DNA from: Pseudomonas sp. CFBP 13711
GTDB taxonomy: Bacteria > Pseudomonadota > Gammaproteobacteria > Pseudomonadales > Pseudomonadaceae
DNA: 64,000 bases
Reading direction: 5' to 3'
Assembly (NCBI RefSeq): GCF_014842265.1
Contig: NZ_JACYVI010000005.1
Coordinates: 184,518-248,517 of the forward strand
The notes below the pieces were generated by a model. It saw only the letters and a list, made by a program, of their open reading frames with translations, did not search any database and had not been told where the DNA came from. The translations under genes were made by a program, and so were the position numbers. Positions 46,084 to 54,412 of the stretch are shown in pieces. The first letter of the stretch is position 1. The number at the start of each line of letters is the position of its first letter.

Positions 46084-47327
46084 AGCGCGCTTACGTCGTC
46101 CTCTTTGTGCTGGTGGTGGCCGCGGCGCTGATCGGTGTCGCGATCTCTCGCCATGCGGGTTACGTGCTGATTTCCTACGACACCTTCCGTTACGAATCGA
46201 GCATCTGGGCAGCACTGGCGATACTGGTCGCCGTCCTGTTTATTCTTTGGCTGGTGCGGGTGCTGATCTCATTGCTAACGACCTCCGGCGGGGTGGTCAA
46301 TCCCTGGTCGCGTCGCAACCGAAGCCGTCGTGTGCAAAACGCGATCGAGCAGGGCCAGCTGGACCTCGCCGAAGGGCGCTGGGCCAGCGCGCAACGCAAC
46401 TTGCATCGCGCTGCCGAGGCGGAACGTCAGCCACTGCTTTACTACCTCGGCGCAGCCCGGGCTGCGAACGAGCAGGGCCGTTATGAGGAAAGCGACAATC
46501 TCCTCGAGCGCGCGCTGGAGCGTCAGCCTCACGCCGAACTGGCCATTGCGCTGAGCCACGCACAGTTGCAGGTGGACCGCAGCGATCTCGACGGCGCGCT
46601 GGTGACCCTGCAGGCCATGCAGGAACGCCATCCGCATAACCCGCAGGTGTTGCGCCAGTTGCAGCGCCTGTACCGCGAGCGCGGCGAGTGGGCGGAGTTG
46701 ATTCGCTTGATGCCTGAGCTGCGCAAGGACAAAGTGCTCCCGGCGCAAGAGCTGGCTGAGCTTGAGAGCCGCGCGTGGGGCGAGAATCTCTCGTTGGCCG
46801 CCCATCGTGAATCCGACAGCGATACCGTAGCCACGGGCCTCCCGTCGCTGGAGAACGCCTGGCAGCAGTTGACCTCGGCCCAGCGCCAGGAGCCTGCACT
46901 GGTATTGGCGTATGCCGAGCAGCTGCGACGTCTGGGCGCCGATGTGCAGGCCGAAGAGGTTTTGCGCACGGCCATGAAGCGCGATTACAACACCCACCTT
47001 GCGCGTTTGTATGGACTGGTGCGCGGCGCTGATCCTGCCAAACAGCTGCAGACCGCCGAAGGTTGGCTGAAAAATCATACCGATGATCCAGGCTTGCTGT
47101 TGACCCTGGGCCGTCTGTGTCTGCAGAGCAGCCTGTGGGGTAAAGCGCGTGATTATCTTGAGTCGAGCTTGAGGTTGCAGCGCAACCCGGAAGCGTGTGC
47201 CGAACTGGCTCGCTTGCTCGCGCAGCTGGGCGAAACTGATCGCAGCAATCAGCTGTTTCAGGAAGGCCTGGGCCTGCTGGATGAGCGTTTGCTTGCACGT
47301 CCGTTGCCAGCGCTGACACGCGCTTAG
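46080..47327 (+). CDS. hemY: HemY, TPR membrane protein
   Basis: This protein has 415 residues. Two N-terminal spans (VVLFVLVVAAALIGVAISRH; ALAILVAVLFILWLVRVLIS) precede tetratricopeptide helices from about residue 85 (LAEGRWASAQRNLHRAAEAE and onward). HemY proteins of this type are not protoporphyrinogen oxidases; their exact contribution to tetrapyrrole synthesis is unresolved. The 4-bp overlap with hemX marks the last cistron of hemCDXY. Confidence 0.93.
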   Translation: MKRAYVVLFVLVVAAALIGVAISRHAGYVLISYDTFRYESSIWAALAILVAVLFILWLVRVLISLLTTSGGVVNPWSRRNRSRRVQNAIEQGQLDLAEGRWASAQRNLHRAAEAERQPLLYYLGAARAANEQGRYEESDNLLERALERQPHAELAIALSHAQLQVDRSDLDGALVTLQAMQERHPHNPQVLRQLQRLYRERGEWAELIRLMPELRKDKVLPAQELAELESRAWGENLSLAAHRESDSDTVATGLPSLENAWQQLTSAQRQEPALVLAYAEQLRRLGADVQAEEVLRTAMKRDYNTHLARLYGLVRGADPAKQLQTAEGWLKNHTDDPGLLLTLGRLCLQSSLWGKARDYLESSLRLQRNPEACAELARLLAQLGETDRSNQLFQEGLGLLDERLLARPLPALTRA

Positions 47328-47351
47328 ACTGGGGCGAGGCGTCAACTCGAA

Positions 47352-47374
47352 GAGGCCCGATTGCGGGCCTTTTC
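47352..47374 (+). terminator. Terminator of the hemCDXY operon
   Basis: The hairpin GAGGCCCG-att-GCGGGCCTTTTC follows the hemY stop by 24 bp with a short T-run. Confidence 0.75.
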
Positions 47375-47578
47375 AGTGTCTGCTTCCCTGATTCGTGTAG
47401 GACCTTTCCGTGCTTGGTGTGGCTTGTTGAGAAGATCTTCAAGCTATCGGTACAACGTCTTAAACACGGCGTCGGGATTTACCTACAGCAACAAAGAAAT
47501 ATCCTCCGTCGGGTGCCTTGAAAGCGACTCGCGCTTTCCTCTACCGTAGCCGCCTTCGTCTTTTGTTACGGATCTTCC

Positions 47579-48106
47579 ATGCAGCTGGCTCGTACGCGCT
47601 CCTTGTTCTCTCTGGCGTTTGTGGCCTGCGCATCGATTGTGGGAGCGACGGTTTATCTCGGCCCTGTGGTTGATGCGGCGCCATGCCCGATGTGTCTGCT
47701 TCAGCGTGTGCTCATGGCGTTATCAGCGGTTGTTTGCCTGCTCGCCGCGCTGCACGCGCCTGGCAAATCCGGCTGGCGTGTCTACGCAGGCTTTCTTTTA
47801 CTGTTTTCCGCTTTGGGGGCGAGCGTCGCGGCACGTCAGGTCTGGTTGCAGGCTTCGCCGCCCGAAAACATGGCGGCGTGCATTGAAAATCTTCACTACC
47901 TGTTGGAAACGCAAACCTACGTGAAGGTCATGCTGATGGTGTTGGCGGGAAGTGCGGGGTGCTCCGAGATCAACTGGTCGCTGTTCGGCATCAGCTTGCC
48001 GGAGTGGAGCCTGCTGGCATTTTCGGGGCTTTGCCTGTTCGCGCTGTACTACCTCTTTATCGAGTTTCGGCGATTCAGATCAATAGATGTAGGGCCTTCG
48101 GATTAA
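47579..48106 (+). CDS. dsbH: DsbB-family disulfide oxidoreductase (DsbH)
   Basis: This 175-residue protein has four membrane spans. The first periplasmic pair is Cys-Pro-Met-Cys in DAAPCPMCLLQRVLMALSAV. The second loop has Cys in AACIENLHYLLET and Cys in AGSAGCSEINWS. It passes electrons from DsbA to ubiquinone. Location between hemY and algQ corresponds to P. aeruginosa dsbH rather than dsbB. It has its own promoter region of about 200 bp. Confidence 0.9.
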   Translation: MQLARTRSLFSLAFVACASIVGATVYLGPVVDAAPCPMCLLQRVLMALSAVVCLLAALHAPGKSGWRVYAGFLLLFSALGASVAARQVWLQASPPENMAACIENLHYLLETQTYVKVMLMVLAGSAGCSEINWSLFGISLPEWSLLAFSGLCLFALYYLFIEFRRFRSIDVGPSD

Positions 48107-48288
48107 ACACTTGTATGAACTTTGTGTCCTGCGTACCTTGATGGGCTAGTCATGCGGGCATAATCTGGGCCGCACGCATCATCGGATCAATGCTGTTGTC
48201 GACGCTTGTCCAGGCCGGTACCGACCAATCTCGGACCGAACCGGAGTGCGCTTGAAGCAGCATGCCCCTGAAGGGAAGAGAGAACATC

Positions 48289-48747
48289 ATGCTGGAAAGT
48301 TGTCAGAACGCTCAGGAACGCTGGGGTGGGGTTCACAAGCTGATTGACCGCTGGTTGCTGGAGCGCAACGAGCTGATCAAGGCTTACGATGCCATCGGTG
48401 CAGAGCCGGGAGCGTTCTCTGAAAAGCGCGTGCCCCTGCAGGACTTCTGCGGCACGCTGGTCGATTACGTGTCGGCCGGTCATTTCGAAATCTACGAGCA
48501 ACTCACCAGCGAGGCCAAGGCATTCAACGATCAGCGTGGCCTCGAGCTGGCTGACACGATCTATCCTCGAATCGACGTCATCACCGAGAAGCTGCTGGCC
48601 TTCAACGATCTCTGTGACGAAGGCAAATGTGTCACCGAGAAATTCAAGGAATTGGGCGGCTTGCTGCACGAGCGTTTTGAACTGGAAGACTGCCTGATCG
48701 AAGTGCTGCATAACGCGCACAAGGAACAGATTGAGGCAGAGGTCTGA
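48289..48747 (+). CDS. algQ: AlgQ (Rsd-family anti-sigma-70)
   Basis: This protein has 152 residues from [20 protein letters not shown] at 48289; an in-frame upstream ATG at 48262 has no better site. It is all-helical, with [35 protein letters not shown] and [20 protein letters not shown], the Rsd/AlgQ fold that binds region 4 of RpoD and frees core polymerase for other sigma factors. It regulates algD and siderophores in P. aeruginosa. Confidence 0.96.
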   Translation: MLESCQNAQERWGGVHKLIDRWLLERNELIKAYDAIGAEPGAFSEKRVPLQDFCGTLVDYVSAGHFEIYEQLTSEAKAFNDQRGLELADTIYPRIDVITEKLLAFNDLCDEGKCVTEKFKELGGLLHERFELEDCLIEVLHNAHKEQIEAEV

Positions 48748-48761
48748 GCAGACCGCTGATG

Positions 48762-48791
48762 AAAAAAGGGTGCCTTGGGCACCCTTTTTTA
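48762..48791 (+). terminator. Terminator of algQ
   Basis: AAAAAAGGGTGCC-ttg-GGCACCCTTTTTT forms a strong bidirectional hairpin 14 bp after the algQ stop; it may also serve the convergent isomerase gene. Confidence 0.9.
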
Positions 48792-48839
48792 TGGTCTGTC
48801 TTTAGGGCTGCCGCCTACGAGCCTGAGCCAGTTCCAGCG

Positions 48840-49517
48840 TTACTGCGACACCCCGAGCAGCTCGATTTCGAACACCAGCGGCGTGTAGGGATCGATCAGA
48901 TCGCCTGCACCCTCTGCGCCGTACGCTTGGGCCGAGGGGATGACCAGCCGCCATTTGGCACCCACCGGCATGTCGGCGAGGGCTGTGGTCCAGCCAGCGA
49001 TGACGCTGTCCAGGCGGAACCATTGTGGCTGCTGGCTCTGATCGAAGATCGTGCCATCAGGAAGACGGCCTACATACTTCACCTGCACACGGCCATTGAT
49101 GTCGGGTTTGGCACCGTTGCCCGGCGTCAGCTCGGTCATCAGGATGCCGTCCGCGAGCTGGCGAACGCCCGGTTTGGCCTTCTCGGCGTCCATGAACTTG
49201 CGCTCATCCTTCAACGCCGCTTCAGTCTGCGGTTCGGTCTGGCCGGAGTTTTCAGCCTGGGCAAGGGCGGCGTCGTGGTCGCTGAGGATCTGCTCCATGC
49301 GTTCCTGTTTGATCGCCAGCGGCTTGCCTTGATACGCCGACTGCAGACCTTCAAGCAGCGCGGGCAACTGCAGGTCGGGTGCTTCCTGACGCAGGCGCTC
49401 ACCCAGGCTCGCACCGAGGCTATAGGAAAGATCGTGGGTGTTGTCGGACGCCGGAGCATCGGTCGCGTGAGCAAGGGGTACCAAGAGGAACAACGACATA
49501 AACAGGTAGCGCGACAT
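48840..49517 (-). CDS. FKBP-type peptidyl-prolyl isomerase (FkpA/Mip-like)
   Basis: This protein has 225 residues. A signal peptide (FMSLFLLVPLAHA, cleaved before TDAPASD) directs it to the periplasm. An N-terminal dimerisation helix region (LSYSLGASLGERLRQEAPDL) precedes an FKBP domain with VQVKYVGRLPDGTIFDQSQ, IAGWTTALADMPVGAKWRLV and IPSAQAYGAEG. It speeds proline isomerisation and chaperones outer-membrane proteins. It is convergent with algQ. Confidence 0.92.
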   Translation of the reverse strand: MSRYLFMSLFLLVPLAHATDAPASDNTHDLSYSLGASLGERLRQEAPDLQLPALLEGLQSAYQGKPLAIKQERMEQILSDHDAALAQAENSGQTEPQTEAALKDERKFMDAEKAKPGVRQLADGILMTELTPGNGAKPDINGRVQVKYVGRLPDGTIFDQSQQPQWFRLDSVIAGWTTALADMPVGAKWRLVIPSAQAYGAEGAGDLIDPYTPLVFEIELLGVSQ

Positions 49518-49696
49518 GAATGCTCTCCGGCCTGGGAAGTGAGCGATTATGCCAGCGCTGAGGCCCGAGCGTGACGGGTATTGCCGCGTTTTTCGGCGTC
49601 CTGCAACAGAGCGGGGATTGTAGTGTCAAGATGCCCTAGCGGCGGTGCGGGCGGAGGTCTAGTATGGCCGCACTCAAATCAGCCAGGAGGTAAGTC

Positions 49697-50713
49697 ATGT
49701 CGGCCACCAAGAAGCCAGTAAACACTCCGTTGCATTTGCTCCAACAGCTCTCGAGCAGCCTGCTCGAACATCTCGAAGACGCTTGCTCTCAAGCATTGGC
49801 TGACGCTGAAAAACTGCTCGCCAAACTCGAGAAACAACGTGGCAAGGCGCAGGAAAAGCTGCACAAGTCGCGCACCAAATTGCAGGACGCTGCTGCCGCC
49901 GGTAAAGCCAAGGCGCAAGGCAAGGCCAAAGACAGCGTGTCCGAGCTCGAGTCGTTGCTCGACGCGTTGAAAGATCGTCAGACCGAAACCCGCAGCTATA
50001 TCCTCAACCTCAAGCGTGATGCTCAGGAAAGCCTGAAGCTGGCCCAAGGCATTGGCCGCGTGAAGGAAGCCGTTGGCAAAGCGCTGAACGATCGCGCTGC
50101 AAAAGCCCCGGTGCAAGCAGCTGCCAAGCCTGCCGCCAAGCCTGTTCCTGCAAAAACATCTGCAAAACCTGCTGTCAAATCGGCCCCGGCCAAGCCTGCC
50201 GCTAAAACTGCAGTCAAAGCCGTCGCTGAAAAAACCGTTGCCAAAGTGACTGCGAAAACCGTCGCCGCTAAGCCAGCTGCGAGCAAGGCGCCCGCTGCCA
50301 AGCCAGCTGTCAGCGCCGCAAGCAAGCCAGTCGCTAAAACTTCGACTGCCGCGAAGCCGGTCGCCAAGCCAGCCGCCAAAACTACCGCTGCCAAGCCGGC
50401 TGCCGTAAAGGCCGCTGCCAAACCTGCTCCGGCTAAAGCGCCTGCTGCAAAGCCGGCCGCCAGTGCCGCTGCCAAGCCTGCTGCGAGCAAAGTAGCCGCC
50501 AAGCCTGCCGCGAAAGCGAGCCCGGTTGCCAAGCCAGCAGCATCGAAACCTGCCGCTGCCAAGCCAGTCGCAGCGAAGGCTGCAGCAAAGCCGGCCGTCA
50601 AGCCTGCTGTCTCCGCAACCGCCAAGCCAGCACCTGCTGCTCCGGCAGCGTCCGCTGCGCCAGCCGCCCCGGCCGCGCCAGCTGCTGATTCGACCTCGAA
50701 CAGCGCGTCCTAA
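49697..50713 (+). CDS. algP: AlgP (AlgR3), histone H1-like protein with AKPA repeats
   Basis: This protein has 338 residues. An N-terminal helical domain of about 120 residues (LHLLQQLSSSLLEHLEDACS and a Lys/Glu coiled coil) is followed by about 200 residues of Ala-Lys-Pro-Ala type repeats, as in eukaryotic H1, ending APAADSTSNSAS. The tail is disordered and binds DNA; AlgP influences algD. AGGAGGTAAGTC precedes the ATG. Repeat count varies among strains by slippage. The stop overlaps the convergent TIGR02444 stop by 4 bp. Confidence 0.95.
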   Translation: MSATKKPVNTPLHLLQQLSSSLLEHLEDACSQALADAEKLLAKLEKQRGKAQEKLHKSRTKLQDAAAAGKAKAQGKAKDSVSELESLLDALKDRQTETRSYILNLKRDAQESLKLAQGIGRVKEAVGKALNDRAAKAPVQAAAKPAAKPVPAKTSAKPAVKSAPAKPAAKTAVKAVAEKTVAKVTAKTVAAKPAASKAPAAKPAVSAASKPVAKTSTAAKPVAKPAAKTTAAKPAAVKAAAKPAPAKAPAAKPAASAAAKPAASKVAAKPAAKASPVAKPAASKPAAAKPVAAKAAAKPAVKPAVSATAKPAPAAPAASAAPAAPAAPAADSTSNSAS

Positions 50714-51183
50714 GCGATATCGGTTCCGGCGCGAAGCAGAATCTGCAACGCGTCGGGACTGGTTTGAGCAGCACCTCCCGCCAGCGCTCCCAGCCAAACG
50801 CCTGTAGGTTCAGCATCCCGCTCAGGCCAGTCTTTGGTCAGCCGTTGCAAACGCACCAGCAGTTCACGCTCGGCGTCGAGCTCCAGGGTTTTCAGTCTGT
50901 CGCGTAACGCCTTCAGCTCTTCGTCTTCAGCCGCGTCGGCCTTCCAGCGTGTCCGAACATCCCTCAATGGCCCCACCACCTTCTCGTGCCACGGGTCGGC
51001 CAATTGTCCGATTTGCCGCGCCCGCTCCGGGTCGAACTGCACACCACGCCGGTCCATCCAGACGCCGCACAGCAGCGCGCAGACATTGGCGCCACTGGCC
51101 TGCAGGGTGAGACATGCCTGCTCAACGCCTGGGCGAGCATAGAAATCGAGGGTGAAACTCCATAGGTCCGAAAGCATCGTCAT
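50710..51183 (-). CDS. TIGR02444 family protein
   Basis: This protein has 157 residues: LWSFTLDFYARPGVEQACLT, ASGANVCALLCGVWMDRRGV and DPWHEKVVGPLRDVRTRWK are the marks of the TIGR02444 family. It is helical and of unknown function, usually next to the ABC-F gene, as here. The start may be 51183 or the Met two codons later. It is divergent from the ABC-F gene, with 40 bp between starts. Confidence 0.9.
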   Translation of the reverse strand: MTMLSDLWSFTLDFYARPGVEQACLTLQASGANVCALLCGVWMDRRGVQFDPERARQIGQLADPWHEKVVGPLRDVRTRWKADAAEDEELKALRDRLKTLELDAERELLVRLQRLTKDWPERDAEPTGVWLGALAGGAAQTSPDALQILLRAGTDIA

Positions 51184-51223
51184 CTACCTGTTTTGGGCGA
51201 AGCTGGTAGACTCCGCCGCCATT

Positions 51224-53134
51224 ATGATCAGACTTCAAAGCCTTACCTTACAGCGTGGTCCGCAACGTCTGCTAGAAGACGCCGAGTTGACCCTGCACGC
51301 CGGCCAGAAAGCCGGCCTGATCGGCGCCAATGGCGCCGGTAAATCCAGCCTGTTCGCACTGCTTCGGGGTGAATTGACCCCCGACAACGGCGACTGCCTG
51401 CTGCCCGCCGATTGGCGCATCGCCCACATGCGTCAGGAGGTCGATACCCTCGATCGTGTGGCGGTGGATTATGTGCTCGACGGCGACCTGCGTCTGCGTC
51501 AGGTGCAGCATGACCTCGCGGCTGCCGAGGCCGCCCAGGACGGCGCCGCGCAAGCACGTCTGCATTCGGAGCTCGACAGCGCCGATGGCTACACGGCCGA
51601 CGCGCGGGCGCGCAAGTTGCTGGCAGGTTTGGGCTTTACCAACGAGCAGATGGAGCGCCAGGTCAGCGATTTTTCCGGTGGCTGGCGGATGCGTCTCAAC
51701 CTGGCGCAGGCTTTGATGTGTCCTTCGGACCTGTTGCTGCTCGATGAACCGACCAACCACCTGGATCTCGATGCCATTCTCTGGCTCGAAGACTGGCTCA
51801 AGAGCTACCAGGGCACGCTGCTGCTGATCTCCCATGACCGCGATTTTCTGGATGCGGTCGTCGATCATGTTGCCCACGTCGAGCAGAAAAAGATCACGCT
51901 TTATCGCGGCGGTTACAGCGCGTTCGAGCGCGCCCGTGCCGAACGTCTGGCCCAGCAACAACAGGCCTACGACAAGCAACAGGCCCAGCGCGCGCACATG
52001 GAGAAATTCATCACGCGCTTCAAGGCCCAGGCTACCAAGGCCAAGCAGGCCCAGAGCCGGATCAAGGCGCTTGAGCGAATGGAAGAGCTGTCGGCGGCCC
52101 ACGTCGATTCTCCGTTCGACTTCACCTTCCGCGAATCGACCAAGATCTCCAGCCCGCTGATGGATCTGTCTGACGCGCGACTGGGCTACGGCGACAAAGC
52201 CATCCTGCAGAAGGTCAAACTGCAACTGACGCCGGGCGCACGCATCGGCTTGCTGGGCCCGAACGGGGCCGGTAAATCCACGCTGATCAAAAACCTCGCA
52301 GGCGAACTCGAGCCATTGAGCGGGCGCATGGTGCGTGGCGAAAACACGGTGGTCGGCTATTTCGCCCAGCATCAGCTTGACTCGCTGGACGCCAAGGCCA
52401 GTCCACTGCTGCACCTGCAACGCATTGCGCCCACCGAACGCGAGCAGGCGCTGCGGGATTTCCTCGGCGGTTTCGACTTCCGTGGTGCGCGCCTCGACGA
52501 GCCGGTGCTGAATTTCTCCGGCGGCGAAAAAGCGCGGCTGGCATTGGCCCTGATTGCCTGGGACAAACCCAACCTGCTGCTGCTCGACGAACCGACCAAC
52601 CACCTGGATCTGGAAATGCGCCTGGCCCTGACCATGGCGCTTCAGGAGTTCAGTGGCGCGGTGCTGGTGGTGTCTCACGACCGGCATTTGCTCAAGAGCA
52701 CGACGGACAACTTCCTCCTCGTCGCCGATGGCCTGGTTCAGGAGTTCGATGGCGACCTGGATGACTATGCCCGTTGGCTGGTGGACTATCGCCTGCGCAA
52801 TGCACCGGCCAGCAATACGCCGGTCAATGTCGACAAGACTGACAAGAAAGCCCAGCGACAGCAGGCCGCCGCATTGCGCCAGCAACTCGCCCCGCATAAG
52901 CGCGAAGCCGACAAGCTTGAAAAAGAGCTCGGCACGTTGCACGAGAAACTGGCGAAGATCGAAGTCGCCCTGGGCGACAGCGGTATCTACGAAGCGGCCA
53001 ACAGAGACAGATTGCGCGACCTGCTGGCCGATCAGGCCAAGCTGAAATCCCGTGAGTCCGAGCTTGAAGAAGCGTGGATGGAAGCACTGGAATTGCTGGA
53101 GTCGATGCAGGCCGAGCTGGAAGCGTTGTCCTGA
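51224..53134 (+). CDS. ABC-F family ATPase (YheS-like)
   Basis: This protein has 636 residues from MIRLQSLTLQRGPQRLLEDA at 51224. It has two ATPase cassettes without membrane domains: Walker A GANGAGKSS and GPNGAGKST, signatures FSGGWRMRL and FSGGEKARL, and Walker B LLLLDEPTNHLDL in both. A charged linker lies between them (FITRFKAQATKAKQAQSRIK), and a C-terminal coiled coil (LEKELGTLHEKLAKIE) follows. ABC-F proteins act at the ribosome E site to relieve stalls; this one is of the YheS/Uup-like group, not a known resistance factor. Confidence 0.94.
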   Translation: MIRLQSLTLQRGPQRLLEDAELTLHAGQKAGLIGANGAGKSSLFALLRGELTPDNGDCLLPADWRIAHMRQEVDTLDRVAVDYVLDGDLRLRQVQHDLAAAEAAQDGAAQARLHSELDSADGYTADARARKLLAGLGFTNEQMERQVSDFSGGWRMRLNLAQALMCPSDLLLLDEPTNHLDLDAILWLEDWLKSYQGTLLLISHDRDFLDAVVDHVAHVEQKKITLYRGGYSAFERARAERLAQQQQAYDKQQAQRAHMEKFITRFKAQATKAKQAQSRIKALERMEELSAAHVDSPFDFTFRESTKISSPLMDLSDARLGYGDKAILQKVKLQLTPGARIGLLGPNGAGKSTLIKNLAGELEPLSGRMVRGENTVVGYFAQHQLDSLDAKASPLLHLQRIAPTEREQALRDFLGGFDFRGARLDEPVLNFSGGEKARLALALIAWDKPNLLLLDEPTNHLDLEMRLALTMALQEFSGAVLVVSHDRHLLKSTTDNFLLVADGLVQEFDGDLDDYARWLVDYRLRNAPASNTPVNVDKTDKKAQRQQAAALRQQLAPHKREADKLEKELGTLHEKLAKIEVALGDSGIYEAANRDRLRDLLADQAKLKSRESELEEAWMEALELLESMQAELEALS

Positions 53135-53274
53135 TGGCGTCACCTGCGTTGGCCGTATAACGCAGGCGACCGGAACAGCTGTCTGGCAAGTCGCCGCAAC
53201 AGTCAGAAATGACTGGCGTTTAAAGGCCTGGAAACACTAGCTTAGGCGCAGGTATTCGTTGGCTGAGGTGTGTG

Positions 53275-53901
53275 ATGTCGCTCGAAACATGGTTGGGGTT
53301 CTTCGCCGCTTGCTGGGTTATCAGCCTGTCTCCTGGCGCGGGCGCTATTGCCTCGATGTCCAGCGGACTGCAATACGGCTTCTGGCGTGGATACTGGAAC
53401 GCGCTCGGCCTGCAGATCGCCCTTGTCGTGCAGATTGCTGTGGTCGCCGTAGGGCTTGGCGCGGTTCTGGCCACTTCGGCGCTGGCATTCACTCTGATCA
53501 AGTGGTTTGGCGTCGCCTACCTGGTGTATCTGGGCATCAAGCAGTGGCGTGCGCTGCCAAGCGATCTGGCGGATGAGTCAGCTGTACGCCCGGTGGGCAA
53601 GCCGTTGGTGCTCATGGCCCGTGGCTTTCTGGTGAACATCAGCAACCCGAAGGCGCTGGTGTTCATCCTGGCGATCCTGCCGCAGTTCATCGACACGCAC
53701 CTGCCGCTGCTGCCGCAATACCTGATCATCGCCGCAACCATGGTCTGCGTGGATCTGATCGTCATGGCGGGCTACACCGGCCTGGCCTCGAAAGTGCTCC
53801 GCGCCCTTAAAACCCCCAAGCAGCAACGCCGGATGAACCGCACCTTTGCCGGATTGTTCGTCAGTGCAGCGGCGTTTCTCGCCACCTTGCATCGGGCCTG
53901 A
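53275..53901 (+). CDS. LysE/RhtB family amino-acid exporter
   Basis: This 208-residue protein has six predicted spans. The family start is SLETWLGFFAACWVISLSPG followed by A-G-A, the conserved P-G-P/A turn; the middle holds ALGLQIALVVQIAVVAVGLG and KWFGVAYLVYLGIKQWR, then FLVNISNPKALVFILAILPQ. It likely exports amino acids such as homoserine, threonine or lysine. The ATG at 53275 was chosen over the overlapping GTG at 53272. Confidence 0.92.
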   Translation: MSLETWLGFFAACWVISLSPGAGAIASMSSGLQYGFWRGYWNALGLQIALVVQIAVVAVGLGAVLATSALAFTLIKWFGVAYLVYLGIKQWRALPSDLADESAVRPVGKPLVLMARGFLVNISNPKALVFILAILPQFIDTHLPLLPQYLIIAATMVCVDLIVMAGYTGLASKVLRALKTPKQQRRMNRTFAGLFVSAAAFLATLHRA

Positions 53902-53984
53902 TTCGGCAACAGCCCGTCTCACAGTTAGTCACGGCCGGTCTCACTGGCTGTGCTGGGCTGGGAAACCGGCTTACACCCTCAATC

Positions 53985-54066
53985 GTAGGACTGGCTTCAG
54001 CCGGGAAGCGGCCAGACACTTTTGCGGCGTGACACCTGACGCCTTCCCGGCTAAAGCCGGTCCCAC
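53985..54066. repeat. REPIN (inverted REP pair)
   Basis: GACTGGCTTCAGCCGGGAAG and the reverse-oriented cttcccggctaaagccggtc flank a short spacer, forming a long hairpin as in Pseudomonas REPINs mobilised by RAYT transposases. The same family occurs at 62645 and 62783. No RAYT gene is in the window. Confidence 0.8.
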
Positions 54067-54086
54067 TAAAAGCACCGCGTTCGTCC

Positions 54087-54325
54087 ATTGGAAATGACAA
54101 GGCTTGCTCGCGAAAGCGGTGTGTCAGCCACCGTTGACGTCACAGGCCCACCGCGTTCGCGACCGTCGTAACCTCCGATTGCTCCTACAGGGATTTGCGT
54201 CCAGCGCGGAAGTCGGGTGCGCACACGAAGTTGTAGGAGTGAGCTTGCTCGCGAAGGCGGTGTGTCGGACAACATGGTTAAAAGGGGGCTGACGTCTTCC
54301 CGGCTAAAGCCGGTCCTGCAATTGA
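54087..54325. repeat. Cluster of second-family REPs and a single first-family REP
   Basis: Two copies of the 'gcttgctcgcgaa(a/g)gcggtgtgtc' element lie at about 54101 and 54244, with partly inverted fragments between, and a lone cttcccggctaaagccggtc half at about 54295. The 511 bp between lysE and the FTR1 gene consists almost entirely of REP sequence. It probably contains no gene. Confidence 0.7.
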
Positions 54326-54412
54326 GTCAAAGCCATCAACGCAGCGCTTGAGTCCTCGGCGCCTAACATGAACAATGGCAACCCTTCGCATTCCTATTTG
54401 AGATCCACCCTC

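Noticed and set aside
50100..50700. Short direct repeats suggestive of a CRISPR array
   Set aside because: They are codon-level repeats of the AKPA tail of AlgP, in frame and without unique spacers.
51272..53143. Long frame antisense to the ABC-F gene (623 codons), and similar ones over amtB, lysA/dapF, ppk and ppx
   Set aside because: Same GC shadow effect; the sense strands carry full catalytic motifs.
53985..54325. Inverted repeats as possible CRISPR or attachment sites
   Set aside because: They match Pseudomonas REP elements and recur at 62645-62876.
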